Source: an uncultured Bacilli bacterium (GTDB taxonomy: Bacteria > Bacillota_I > Bacilli_A > RF39 > UBA660). From it: 64,000 nt of DNA. The translations under genes were made by a program, and so were the position numbers. Below the pieces are notes generated by a model. That model ran no database searches and was not told the origin of the DNA. It saw nothing but the letters and a program-made list of their open reading frames with translations. The stretch spans positions 33,259-97,258 of the forward strand of contig CAJTZY010000001.1 in assembly GCA_910584085.1 (NCBI GenBank), given 5' to 3'. This document shows positions 43,507 through 51,814 of this stretch, piece after piece; within the stretch, counting starts at the first letter, position 1, and each line of letters starts with the position of its first letter.

Positions 43507-44775
43507 ATGAATCATTATGAACTTGGAAATCATATATATAATCTTAGAGTTGCAAGAGGACTTACGCAAAGAGATATTGCTGAAAAACTATCTATTTCCG
43601 ATAAAGCTATTTCAAAATGGGAGAACGGAACTTCTCAACCAACGGTTTACAATCTTCAGAAATTAGCAGATATATTTGATATAACTTTGGAAGAATTATT
43701 GAAAGTTTCAAAAGAAAATCAAGAGAAGCAAATTACAAAAATTGTAATTACAGGAGGAATATTATCTGGGAAAAGCACCTGCTGTCATGAAGTAAAGGAT
43801 CATTTTGAAAAAATCGGTTATAAAGTTGTTATTGTTCCTTCTATGGAATCTATATTAGAAGAGAATGGATTTATAGATTTTAATAATTATGAAGAACTAC
43901 TAAAAAGTCGACTAGAGTTTGAGAAAACATTTAATAATTTAATACAAGCTATGGATGCAAATAAAATATTGGTGCTATATGATGGTGCTAGTCTAGATAT
44001 TAGAAGCATGTGTACAAAAAGAGAATTCACAACCATTTGCAATACACTATCTATATCTTCAGAAGAGGTTAGAAATTCATATGATGCAGTATTTCACTTA
44101 AAAAGTATCGCAAAATGGGATAACACACTTTTTGATAAATTAAATGATAATAATAAAATAGATTCTTCTCTAGCAATTACCATAGATGATAAAATTATTG
44201 ATACTTGGATTGCTCATGCTAATTATAGAATGATTGACTGTTGTATTTCTATAGAAAATAAAGCAAAGAAACTGATTCATGAGATTGCAAAATTTTTAAA
44301 TGAAGATGAAAGGTTTTATATTGAAAAAAAATATTTAATTCATATTCCAGATATATCTTATTTGGATAAACTAGGTGGTTGTAGCAAAGTAAAAATGACC
44401 TTAACGTATTTAAATAAATCTTCCGAACAGTGTGATATAAAGCTTCTTCTACGAGATGAAGATGGTAAAAAATTCTATCAAAAAATCATTAAAGGCAATA
44501 ATAAAAAAAGTACAATTTCATTAAGTGCAGAGGAATATATCGATGAACTGGATAATAAGATGCTTGATAGAAACCCAATTGTTAAGTACCGATACAGTTT
44601 TATATATCATTCAGTTTACTATAAAATCGATATCTTCGAAGACAAAGCTTTTTCTATTTTAGAAGTGGATTTATTAAGTAGTCATGAAACCATACAGTTC
44701 CCATCGTTTATTGAAGTATTAAAAGATGTAAGTGAGGATCCAAATTATAAAAATTATAATCTTAGTAAAAAGTAA
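43507..44775 (+). CDS. HTH (XRE) + NadR/Ttd14-like P-loop + CYTH-like protein
   Basis: 422 residues. Residues 1-65 are a Cro/C1-type helix-turn-helix (RVARGLTQRDIAEKLSISDK, then ISKWENGTSQP). Residues 76-275 form the P-loop domain (GGILSGKST at 83-91; VLYDGASLD as Walker B-like). Residues 280-422 form a CYTH-like domain (FYIEKKYLIHIPD). The last two domains are shared with 6744-7886. The HTH-plus-kinase layout recalls NadR, a regulator that is also an NAD-salvage enzyme. The gene faces away from the PRPP synthetase/APRT operon and may regulate it. GAGGTGTTAG ribosome site. Confidence 0.8.
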   Translation: MNHYELGNHIYNLRVARGLTQRDIAEKLSISDKAISKWENGTSQPTVYNLQKLADIFDITLEELLKVSKENQEKQITKIVITGGILSGKSTCCHEVKDHFEKIGYKVVIVPSMESILEENGFIDFNNYEELLKSRLEFEKTFNNLIQAMDANKILVLYDGASLDIRSMCTKREFTTICNTLSISSEEVRNSYDAVFHLKSIAKWDNTLFDKLNDNNKIDSSLAITIDDKIIDTWIAHANYRMIDCCISIENKAKKLIHEIAKFLNEDERFYIEKKYLIHIPDISYLDKLGGCSKVKMTLTYLNKSSEQCDIKLLLRDEDGKKFYQKIIKGNNKKSTISLSAEEYIDELDNKMLDRNPIVKYRYSFIYHSVYYKIDIFEDKAFSILEVDLLSSHETIQFPSFIEVLKDVSEDPNYKNYNLSKK

Positions 44776-44805
44776 ATAGAATTACAGTTTATATTTTATC
44801 AAAAA

Positions 44806-44840
44806 ATGAAAATAAGCAAGTAACATTGCTTATTTTTGGT
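44806..44840 (+). terminator. Terminator after the HTH/P-loop/CYTH gene
   Basis: AAAATAAGCAA / TTGCTTATTTTT stem with a GTAACA loop. Confidence 0.85.
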
Positions 44841-45173
44841 CTCAGACATGTTATATTATACATGAAGATTATATATTCACTAGTTTTGACAATCAATTTA
44901 GAACATGTTCTATTAACTTAGTAAATAGATGATATATATATTGTCTTCGTATAGAGAAAAGTTGTGTCATCACTCTAATATCGCTACATTCAAAAAATCG
45001 ATTTTTTTGATGCTTTTATTTAACAATTGTATTTTTAACATTTAGAATAATATTTTCTGCATTCATACAAATAATCTTATGTACTATATAATATAAATTT
45101 TTATATTAAATCTATTTTAGTTACTCTTTTATATCTATGAAAATATTAAATTAGTTCAAGTAAAAAAATGCTT
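44841..45173. other. Non-coding gap
   Basis: No gene seen. It holds a palindrome CAAAAAATCGATTTTTTTGA (44992-45011), which may be a stray terminator, and otherwise AT-rich sequence. Confidence 0.4.
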
Positions 45174-45848
45174 TTAAGCACTTCTTACTTTTTTTAATTT
45201 TTTAATACTAGTATATTGCTCATATATATTATCTAGTTCCATTGGATTTTTTACAAATATTTCCCCTGCATATGGTTTAACAAAGTCACCTTTAATTTTT
45301 AATTTATCCACTGATATTTGTCCGTTAAATAATCTTATTAATAATATATTTGTTAAACTAGATAAATTTATATATTCGTCAAAACCAACTTTCAATAAAA
45401 TTGCATTTTTATATAATGTTCTTAGTGTTGTTTGTTCTTCGAATGATGCAAACCAATCGTAATTTAATTTATATTTATAAACACAAATATCACCTATAAA
45501 TAAATCATTTATATCTAAATAATCTAGATTAATGACCTGATTCTTTTTGCCTTTATAGTAAGTATATTGTTTAGTGAATCCGGAAAAAATATCAAATTGT
45601 TCTGAACAAGAATCAGAATAGCTACTACTATCATTGTTATTATTAGAATTAATATTATCGTGATTTTGTTTTTTATCTTTCATTATGTGTTTATATGCTT
45701 CAATTATTTTTTTCATTTTTTCTTCATTATTAATGCCAGGATTTAAATCTGGATGATATTTAAATACCAATTTTCTATATGCTTTCTTTATTTCCTCTAC
45801 TGAGGCATTACTTGATACTCCTAAAATATCATAATAATTTTCTGTCAT
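45174..45848 (-). CDS. J-domain (DnaJ-like) protein
   Basis: 224 residues. The J-domain (1-60) has NYYDILGVSSNASVEEIKKA and the Hsp70-activating HPD at 32-34. A serine- and asparagine-rich linker (75-90) leads to an unknown C-terminal domain of ~130 residues; there is no glycine-rich or zinc-finger region, so this is a type III J-protein. It should recruit DnaK to a special client. GAAAGGGGAA is the ribosome site. Confidence 0.88.
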   Translation of the reverse strand: MTENYYDILGVSSNASVEEIKKAYRKLVFKYHPDLNPGINNEEKMKKIIEAYKHIMKDKKQNHDNINSNNNNDSSSYSDSCSEQFDIFSGFTKQYTYYKGKKNQVINLDYLDINDLFIGDICVYKYKLNYDWFASFEEQTTLRTLYKNAILLKVGFDEYINLSSLTNILLIRLFNGQISVDKLKIKGDFVKPYAGEIFVKNPMELDNIYEQYTSIKKLKKVRSA

Positions 45849-45930
45849 AGCAGTTCCCCTTTCTTAATGGCGTCTATAATAATACTTTTTTTATCATTTG
45901 TCAAATTCTAAAACTTAATTATACATGCCT

Positions 45931-45985
45931 AACTAAGCACAAACTCAGTTTTTATATGCTTTTATTTACGTCTCATCATACTTTT
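45931..45985. repeat. Dispersed repeat, copy related to 49087-49140
   Basis: ACTAAGCACAAACTCAGTTT followed by TTATATGCTTTTATTTACGT and CTCATCA matches ACTAAGTCGAAATACTTAGT with TTTTATATGC and ACGTCTCAGCCA near 49090-49140. A copy behind tRNA-Gly has GCGTCTTAGCTAATTTATTA (30919-30938). Confidence 0.55.
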
Positions 45986-46012
45986 TATTTTCAGAATTTA
46001 ATTTATTTTTTT

Positions 46013-46900
46013 TCAATTTTTATTTTTTAATATATAATTAATAAATTCATTACAACTATTGCTCAATATATTATTTTTTAATGTAATAATACCATATGAT
46101 ATTCTAGGAGTTTTAGGAATTGTTTCAATAATAAATAGTTCTTTATTTTTTAATTCCTTTTCCACATATAATTTAGTTACATATCCTATACCATAACCAA
46201 TTTTTGTAAAATCAATAAGTAATGATGAACTTCCAATATTTAATTTAGAGTCGACTTCCAAATTATTTTCTTTAAATAATTTTTTCACACTAAAATAGGA
46301 ATTAGAAGGCTCTTTCTGAAGTAATATTGGATGTTTTACTAAATCAATTAATTTCATAGGTTGTTTTAAATTGTTATATAGTTCTTTATTAGCCACAAAT
46401 TCATAAGAAGTATCTCCAATTTTGATAAAATTTAAATCACTTTCTAAATTATCTGGCAATTTACAAATTATTAAATCAAGTAATCCATTTTGTAATAATT
46501 TAATATTATCTTTAGTTGTATCAGTATTAATTTCTATTTTTATATTAGGATATTTTTTATAGAAAGTATTTATATAATCCATTAATAATCTTACTAAAGT
46601 AGTACTTATGCCAATTCTTATTGTTCCACAATAATTATCTTTATAATTTTTTATTTCATTTTCGACATTATCTAATATCGTTAATGCATTTTTAATCTCT
46701 AAAAATATTTTTTGACCTATTGGTGTTAGAACAACACCTTTTCTTGTTCTACTAAATAATATAACACCTAATGAATCTTCTAAATTTTTTATATGCTTTG
46801 TTATAGCAGGCTGCGATATATTTAATTCTTCACTAGCTTTTGTTATATTTTGATTAATTGCTACAATATAAAATATCCTATATAATTCAATGTTTACCAT
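46013..46900 (-). CDS. LysR-family regulator 1
   Basis: 295 residues. The N-terminal HTH is ITKASEELNISQPAITKHIK (about 19-38), followed by LGVILFSRTRKGVVLTPIG and the substrate-binding domain with two alpha/beta lobes. It has the same length and opening (ELYRIFYIVA) as the LysR at 54541 and resembles the broken one at 62864. It faces away from the HD gene at 47013, the usual layout for a LysR and its target. GGTGATGTT ribosome site. Confidence 0.92.
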   Translation of the reverse strand: MVNIELYRIFYIVAINQNITKASEELNISQPAITKHIKNLEDSLGVILFSRTRKGVVLTPIGQKIFLEIKNALTILDNVENEIKNYKDNYCGTIRIGISTTLVRLLMDYINTFYKKYPNIKIEINTDTTKDNIKLLQNGLLDLIICKLPDNLESDLNFIKIGDTSYEFVANKELYNNLKQPMKLIDLVKHPILLQKEPSNSYFSVKKLFKENNLEVDSKLNIGSSSLLIDFTKIGYGIGYVTKLYVEKELKNKELFIIETIPKTPRISYGIITLKNNILSNSCNEFINYILKNKN

Positions 46901-46923
46901 AACATCACCAATTAAATTATATC

Positions 46924-46938
46924 ATAACTTAAAGTTAT
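46924..46938. promoter_or_regulatory. Palindrome in the LysR 1 / HD intergenic region
   Basis: ATAACTT-A-AAGTTAT is a perfect odd palindrome of the T-N11-A LysR-box type. The core ATAACTTA recurs in front of the other two LysR genes. Confidence 0.6.
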
Positions 46939-46960
46939 TGCCTATATATAATATTTGTAT

Positions 46961-46990
46961 TTTACATTATATAAAAAAATAGTGTATAAT
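46961..46990 (+). promoter_or_regulatory. Promoter of the HD gene at 47013
   Basis: TTTACA (46961-46966) and TATAAT (46985-46990) are 18 bp apart. An ATG at 46989 falls inside the -10 box, so it cannot be the start. Confidence 0.7.
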
Positions 46991-47012
46991 GCAATTAGAA
47001 AGAGGTGAAAAT

Positions 47013-48035
47013 ATGACAAGACAAGAAATTAGAGAAATTGTAATGAGCGGTAATACGGGAGAATATTCACATGTGATAATATGCTGTGATACTTTCGATT
47101 ATGAGGATTATCCAGTGTATGTTAAATATGAAGAAGATATTAAAAAAGTGGTAGCAGATTATAATGATCATAATAAAATGAGTAGCGTTATGGAGGTATA
47201 TAACTATAATTTAGAATTAGAAAAGCAATTAAATGAAAGAAGAGCTTATCATATAGAACCATTAAATAAATATAAAAAAACTGTTAAAAACAATGAAGAA
47301 AAAATGCCAGAGAAAGTGGAAACAGCGAGTTCCCAATATGATAATAATATAAGTGAAAACTTGAAAAAGGCAATTGATTATGCAGTAAGAATGCATAAAG
47401 GACAAACAAGACTAAATGGTGAACCATATATAAAACACCCTCTACACGTTGTTCAAAATGTCTTAAAATATAAAAAATCAAAGAATATTGAGGCATTATT
47501 AATAAGTGCATGTCTACATGACACAATAGAAGATACTGAAGCTACTTACTATGATATATCTCAAAATTTTGGATCACAAGTAGCTAGCTTAGTTTTAGAA
47601 TTAACTACTGATGAAGATATGAAAAATGCACTTGGGAAGCAACAATATTTATCAATAAAAATGAAGAATATGAGCAGTTGGGCTCTTGTAATTAAATTAT
47701 GTGATAGACTCGATAATGTGAATGACCTATTAGATTGTAAAGATGAAAAATTTAAAAACAAATATGTAACTGAAACAATAGAAATTATGGATTATCTCTT
47801 AAAAAACGCAAAATTATCAAATACTCATATAACAATCATAGAACAAATATTATGCTTATTAATTCAATTAAGTAAAGATGATAATGAAAAGACAACAAAA
47901 TTAACTGAAATCATTGATAGATACTCAAAATTAAAAATAAGTTTGCATAATCAAGATGAAATATTTTCAAGATTAATGAAAATTACTAATTATATGGATG
48001 ATAATGGTAATATGTGTAAAAAATTAATTTTATAA
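47013..48035 (+). CDS. RelA/SpoT-type HD hydrolase (Mesh1-like small alarmone hydrolase) with extra N-domain
   Basis: About 340 residues. Residues 1-100 are an unknown domain. The HD_4 domain (about 110-290) has AIDYAVRMHKGQTRLNGEPY with IKHPLHV, then SACLHDTIEDT (HD dyad, ED motif) and VIKLCDRLDNVNDL. These are the metal and guanosine-binding motifs of SpoT/Mesh1 hydrolases, which degrade (p)ppGpp or related nucleotides. No synthetase or regulatory domains are present. AGAGGTGAAA is the ribosome site. It is divergent from LysR 1. Confidence 0.85.
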   Translation: MTRQEIREIVMSGNTGEYSHVIICCDTFDYEDYPVYVKYEEDIKKVVADYNDHNKMSSVMEVYNYNLELEKQLNERRAYHIEPLNKYKKTVKNNEEKMPEKVETASSQYDNNISENLKKAIDYAVRMHKGQTRLNGEPYIKHPLHVVQNVLKYKKSKNIEALLISACLHDTIEDTEATYYDISQNFGSQVASLVLELTTDEDMKNALGKQQYLSIKMKNMSSWALVIKLCDRLDNVNDLLDCKDEKFKNKYVTETIEIMDYLLKNAKLSNTHITIIEQILCLLIQLSKDDNEKTTKLTEIIDRYSKLKISLHNQDEIFSRLMKITNYMDDNGNMCKKLIL

Positions 48036-48233
48036 TTACATTTTTCGAATAATTATACTAGAATAGAATAAAAAATTATATATAATGTTTATGAAAAAAA
48101 CTTATTAGTCCGTAAGATGTTGCTTAATTGCTCCATGTAAAAGATAAAAATGATTATGATAGATAATTTCACAAAATATATGATTTTATTCTAAAATACG
48201 ATACTATATTAAAAACAAGGGAGGTTTATAAAA

Positions 48234-48959
48234 ATGACAAGTGAAATTGCAAAAAAATATGAATACTATAAAAAATATGGAAATATTATTATGGACTATG
48301 ATGAAATATTAATATTTTATCCAGATTATTTCAAAACGAAAAATGAATTAGAACAATTAAAATTTATTTCTAAAGAAGAGGCAGATGAATATTTTGAAAG
48401 TCATTATAAAAGTTCAATATTATATGAAAAATTAACTGCTCTAGCAATGGCTGAAGATGAAATATATAATTTTATGAAACATAATATGGAATTTAAATAT
48501 TCACAATTCAGTTTATTATTCAAAGAATCAGTTTCTTCCGTTATTCAACTTTGTGAATTAATTGATTATATAGGTCATTATCCAACAACATGGCCTGTAC
48601 CAAAAGAAGAAGAAAAAAATCCAAAATTGGAAGGGTTACTTGAACAATATGATATTATCGTTAGATATTATTTATATGATGAGCTTGATAAAATGCAAAT
48701 TACTTCAGATGATGTTGTTAGAATAATTGAAACCTTAAAGTGTAGATTAGCATACGTTAATTCAGTATTAAAAATAACTTACAATAATGAATGGTTATTA
48801 ACTAGAAAAACATCTGAAGAAGAAAATGTAGAACTTATTAATCAAGCATTTGAAGATATTAAATGGTTTCCTTTATCTAATTATCAAACTGAAAATAAAT
48901 CCAAACGTGAAGAGGGAAAAATGTATTTAAGACTTCAACATAGGAATAATATTATTTAG
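48234..48959 (+). CDS. Unknown helical protein
   Basis: 241 residues, acidic and helical, no motif recognised (TSEIAKKYEYYKKYGNIIM start, HYPTTWPVPKEEEKNP near 120). GGGAGGTTTA is a strong ribosome site. Single-gene unit; 200 bp of gene-free DNA precede it. Confidence 0.6.
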   Translation: MTSEIAKKYEYYKKYGNIIMDYDEILIFYPDYFKTKNELEQLKFISKEEADEYFESHYKSSILYEKLTALAMAEDEIYNFMKHNMEFKYSQFSLLFKESVSSVIQLCELIDYIGHYPTTWPVPKEEEKNPKLEGLLEQYDIIVRYYLYDELDKMQITSDDVVRIIETLKCRLAYVNSVLKITYNNEWLLTRKTSEEENVELINQAFEDIKWFPLSNYQTENKSKREEGKMYLRLQHRNNII

Positions 48960-49014
48960 TAAAAGATAAGAAAACTATTTTAATTTGAATATGTTATATA
49001 TATTTATAAACAGA

Positions 49015-49140
49015 AGATTATATGTATTCTTTCGTTATTGGAAAAGAATTGTAAATATCTACGCCACTTGCTCCATATATGTATTTAACTAAGTCGAAAT
49101 ACTTAGTTTTTATATGCATTTTTGGACTCACGTCTCAGCC
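49015..49140. repeat. tRNA-like 3' end plus dispersed repeat
   Basis: CTACGCCACTTGCTCCATAT (49060-49079) equals the tRNA-Gly 3' end ACTTGCTCCATAT (30858-30870). It is followed, as at tRNA-Gly and tRNA-Cys, by a hairpin (AACTAAGT / ACTTAGTT) and then ACGTCTCAGCCAGTTTATTA. The 5' half of the tRNA is missing. Confidence 0.65.
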
Positions 49141-49141
49141 A

Positions 49142-49417
49142 GTTTATTACTTTAGAATTTATGCCAAACGAAAAGTGAACAGAAGTGTTGATAATATTTT
49201 TTATAGACTTGGATATGTAGAAACATTTGTAACAGGTATTGGAAGAATTATGGATAGTTATGAACAATACAGCAAAAAACCAAATTTTGATTTGATAGAA
49301 ACCACATTTTCTATTACATTGCCTAATAACTATAAAGCTAACATTGTTACTCCTAGTTTATCTCAAGAAGATATAATTATTAATTATTTGAAAGAATATA
49401 ATAAAATAAATAGATGA
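49142..49417 (+). pseudogene. C-terminal remnant of an AAA_4/RecG-like (AlbA) protein
   Basis: The frame reads YAKRKVNRSVDNIFYRLGYV and ETFVTGIGRIMDSYEQY, matching the ATPase-helicase-like C-terminus of AlbA_2/AAA_4 transcription-regulator proteins (G-x-G-I-x-R-I motif), and ends with QEDIIINYLKEYNKINR. The N-terminal DNA-binding and ATP-binding parts are missing; the upstream part of the open frame is non-coding repeat. A shorter copy lies behind tRNA-Cys. Confidence 0.65.
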
Positions 49418-49523
49418 TAACTTAGGATAAAAAATAAATTATGAAGATTTATCAAATTTTTTAGTAGTGAATACTTATATGATGCAGAAAGTATTTACCA
49501 TGATTAATGGCATTTCATTTATT

Positions 49524-50216
49524 TTAACTATTTAAATAATCATTTAAATAGTCTGTCCATTCACTAGCATTTTCCTCATCAAATAAGTGATATAAAAAAT
49601 CTACAATGATTTGATGTCTATTCTTTGATTCCTCTTTTCCTGCCTCTGTTAACATTAAATCTTTCAATTTTAATATTTTTTCAAATATATGGCATACACT
49701 GCTATCAGCGCACTTTCTTGTATATTTTTCTGCAGTCATATCTTCAATTGGAAATATATCTTTGTTGAAAAAAGGTCTTCCATTTTTCATACTATAAGTA
49801 TAAACTCTCAAAATTCCATTAGCACCGAGTGCATCGCACATATCAGCATCAGATACTATTTTACCTTCAAGAGTTGTTGGACAGCAACCTTTTAATCTTT
49901 TACTATAACCAATATTATTAAGAGCAAGACATACTTGATCTTGTATATTTTTATCTACATTACAATCATTCATAATCTTTTTAGCATTCGTTAAATTTTC
50001 AGCACTATCTATTCCAAATAATTTATAATCATCTACATCATGAAGTAATGCAATTAAAGAAACAATATCCTTATTTCCATTTTCTTTGTCAGCAAATTTT
50101 AAAGATAACTCCAAAACCCTATTTATGTGTTCCATTCCATGACCAGAATTATCTTCACTTAATAATTCACTTACCTGTGTCTTTACTTTTTCTATCATTA
50201 TTTTTGTTTTTTCCAT
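49524..50216 (-). CDS. HD-domain phosphohydrolase (YedJ/uncharacterised type)
   Basis: 230 residues. Metal ligands: GHGMEHINRVLELS (H27-x-x-x-H), ALLHDVDDYKLFG (HD dyad near 60) and KIVSDADMCDALGA. This is the YedJ-type single HD domain acting on nucleotide-like phosphoesters. GGTGAGATAA precedes the ATG. It is divergent from the HAD phosphatase at 50415, so two phosphohydrolases share one control region. Confidence 0.88.
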   Translation of the reverse strand: MEKTKIMIEKVKTQVSELLSEDNSGHGMEHINRVLELSLKFADKENGNKDIVSLIALLHDVDDYKLFGIDSAENLTNAKKIMNDCNVDKNIQDQVCLALNNIGYSKRLKGCCPTTLEGKIVSDADMCDALGANGILRVYTYSMKNGRPFFNKDIFPIEDMTAEKYTRKCADSSVCHIFEKILKLKDLMLTEAGKEESKNRHQIIVDFLYHLFDEENASEWTDYLNDYLNS

Positions 50217-50414
50217 TTATCTCACCTTAATTATATTATACAATAAATAATAAAATTTTAATATATTGTTATTGAATTTTAACAGTAATTCATATATAAT
50301 ATAAATATTCTAAAAAGGAATAGGTTTGTAAAATATAACCGTTTATTGATAAATTTATCAATATTACCTGAAATTTAACATATCAAAATTACAACTATAT
50401 AAAGGAGGATATTT

Positions 50415-51173
50415 ATGAATTCAAATGATAAAGACATAATTAATATTTTTGATTTTGATGGAACATTAACTACAGAAACTTGGCCCAAGTTTTGGGTATG
50501 GGTTAAAAAATTTGGATATAGTGGTGAAAGAAGAAATAATGAATTAGAAACTGCACTTTCCCATTATAGAAATACGCATAGTGGAAACAAAGTTGAAACA
50601 TTTTTTGGATTCTTTAATGATTTACTAATTAGTAGTAATAAAACAATTACTCAAGACGAACTTATGGAAGGAGAAAAATATATCCAATATAGCTTAGGTC
50701 TAAAAGAATTTTTATCTAAAACAGATGCCAAAAATTATATTGTTTCAGGTGGTCTAAAAGAATTTTTACAAAATCTTAAAATAGCCGTAAATTTTTGCGA
50801 GGTCTATGGTACTTCTGTAAACATTAATAAGAATGGGGAAGTATCTAGTATAGATGAAATAATGACAGATGATAAAAAAATATTAGCAATCTGTGATATA
50901 TTAAAGAGACATAATAGGAAAGAAAAAGACTGCAGTAATGTATATTATATAGGTGATGGATATAGCGATGCACCAGCAATGAAATTTGTGCATGATAATG
51001 GTGGAAAGTCAATTTTTGTAGTTCAGCCTAATCAAAATGATGAATTTCAAGAAGAAAACAAGAAAATTTATGAAAGATTGAATTATGAAGGGGTAGTTGA
51101 TTTTTATTGTATGGCGGATTATAGTGATGGAAGCACTCTTTCAAAGGTACTAGAAAGAAAATTAAAAATATAG
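50415..51173 (+). CDS. HAD-superfamily phosphatase, phosphoserine-phosphatase-like
   Basis: 252 residues. HAD motif I is FDFDGTLT (about 13-20), motif II VSGG near 109-112, and motif IV YIGDGYSDAPAMKFV. The cap lies between motifs I and II. Substrates of this group include phosphoserine and related small phosphates. GGAGGATATTT ribosome site. A GNAT gene follows after 16 bp and is probably in the same operon. Confidence 0.88.
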   Translation: MNSNDKDIINIFDFDGTLTTETWPKFWVWVKKFGYSGERRNNELETALSHYRNTHSGNKVETFFGFFNDLLISSNKTITQDELMEGEKYIQYSLGLKEFLSKTDAKNYIVSGGLKEFLQNLKIAVNFCEVYGTSVNINKNGEVSSIDEIMTDDKKILAICDILKRHNRKEKDCSNVYYIGDGYSDAPAMKFVHDNGGKSIFVVQPNQNDEFQEENKKIYERLNYEGVVDFYCMADYSDGSTLSKVLERKLKI

Positions 51174-51189
51174 TAATGAGGAAAAGATT

Positions 51190-51636
51190 ATGATTGAAGA
51201 AGTATCTTATGATAATAATTATTTTTTAGAACTATGTAAAAAACTAGAAAAGGAACATATTGATGTAATAGCAGAACAAAGATCTCCAGGTGGCAATTGT
51301 TTAAAAAATTTAAATAAATATATCCATGTATTGTTATATTTTGATGATGGCAAAGCAATAGGATCTTTAGCCATTTCAAAACCTGTTAATAATATAGTTG
51401 AAATAGGAAGAGTATATGTTTTACCAGAGTATAGAAATAAAAAAATAGCAAGAAATTTATTTGAAGAAGCCTTTATAATTATTAAACAAGAAGGAAATAA
51501 ATCTGCAATATTAAACTCATATAAAAGATTTGAAGCTGCAGTACATTTATATAAAAAATTAGGATTTCAAATTGTTGATACGTTTGATGATTTAAAAAAT
51601 TCCCCATATTCAATTTGTATGAAAAAAGATTTTTAA
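51190..51636 (+). CDS. GNAT-family N-acetyltransferase
   Basis: 148 residues. The acetyl-CoA motif is VYVLPEYRNKKIARNLFEEA (about 77-96) and the C-terminal motif is AAVHLYKKLGFQIVDTF. The substrate is unknown. GAGGAAAAGATT ribosome site. Pairing with a HAD phosphatase may point to a two-step modification of one metabolite. Confidence 0.85.
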   Translation: MIEEVSYDNNYFLELCKKLEKEHIDVIAEQRSPGGNCLKNLNKYIHVLLYFDDGKAIGSLAISKPVNNIVEIGRVYVLPEYRNKKIARNLFEEAFIIIKQEGNKSAILNSYKRFEAAVHLYKKLGFQIVDTFDDLKNSPYSICMKKDF

Positions 51637-51814
51637 AAATACAGATGTTTTGTAATATTTATTTAGTCGAACTTTTTAGTTCGATTTTTCAATTTAAAAT
51701 AATGTATTGATAAATTTTTTCATATATATAAATATTTGATAATAAAAATGAGTATAGAATAATAAAAAAATCAAACAAAAATGTTTGATTTAATCGTTTT
51801 ATTGATGTATATAA

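Noticed and set aside
46989..47012. ATG at 46989 as start of the HD gene
   Set aside because: It lies inside the -10 box TATAAT and upstream of the ribosome site AGAGGTG.
49079..49141. ATG 49079 as start of a complete 112-residue protein
   Set aside because: The first 21 codons are the dispersed repeat and hairpin behind a tRNA-like end; only the later part resembles a known protein end.
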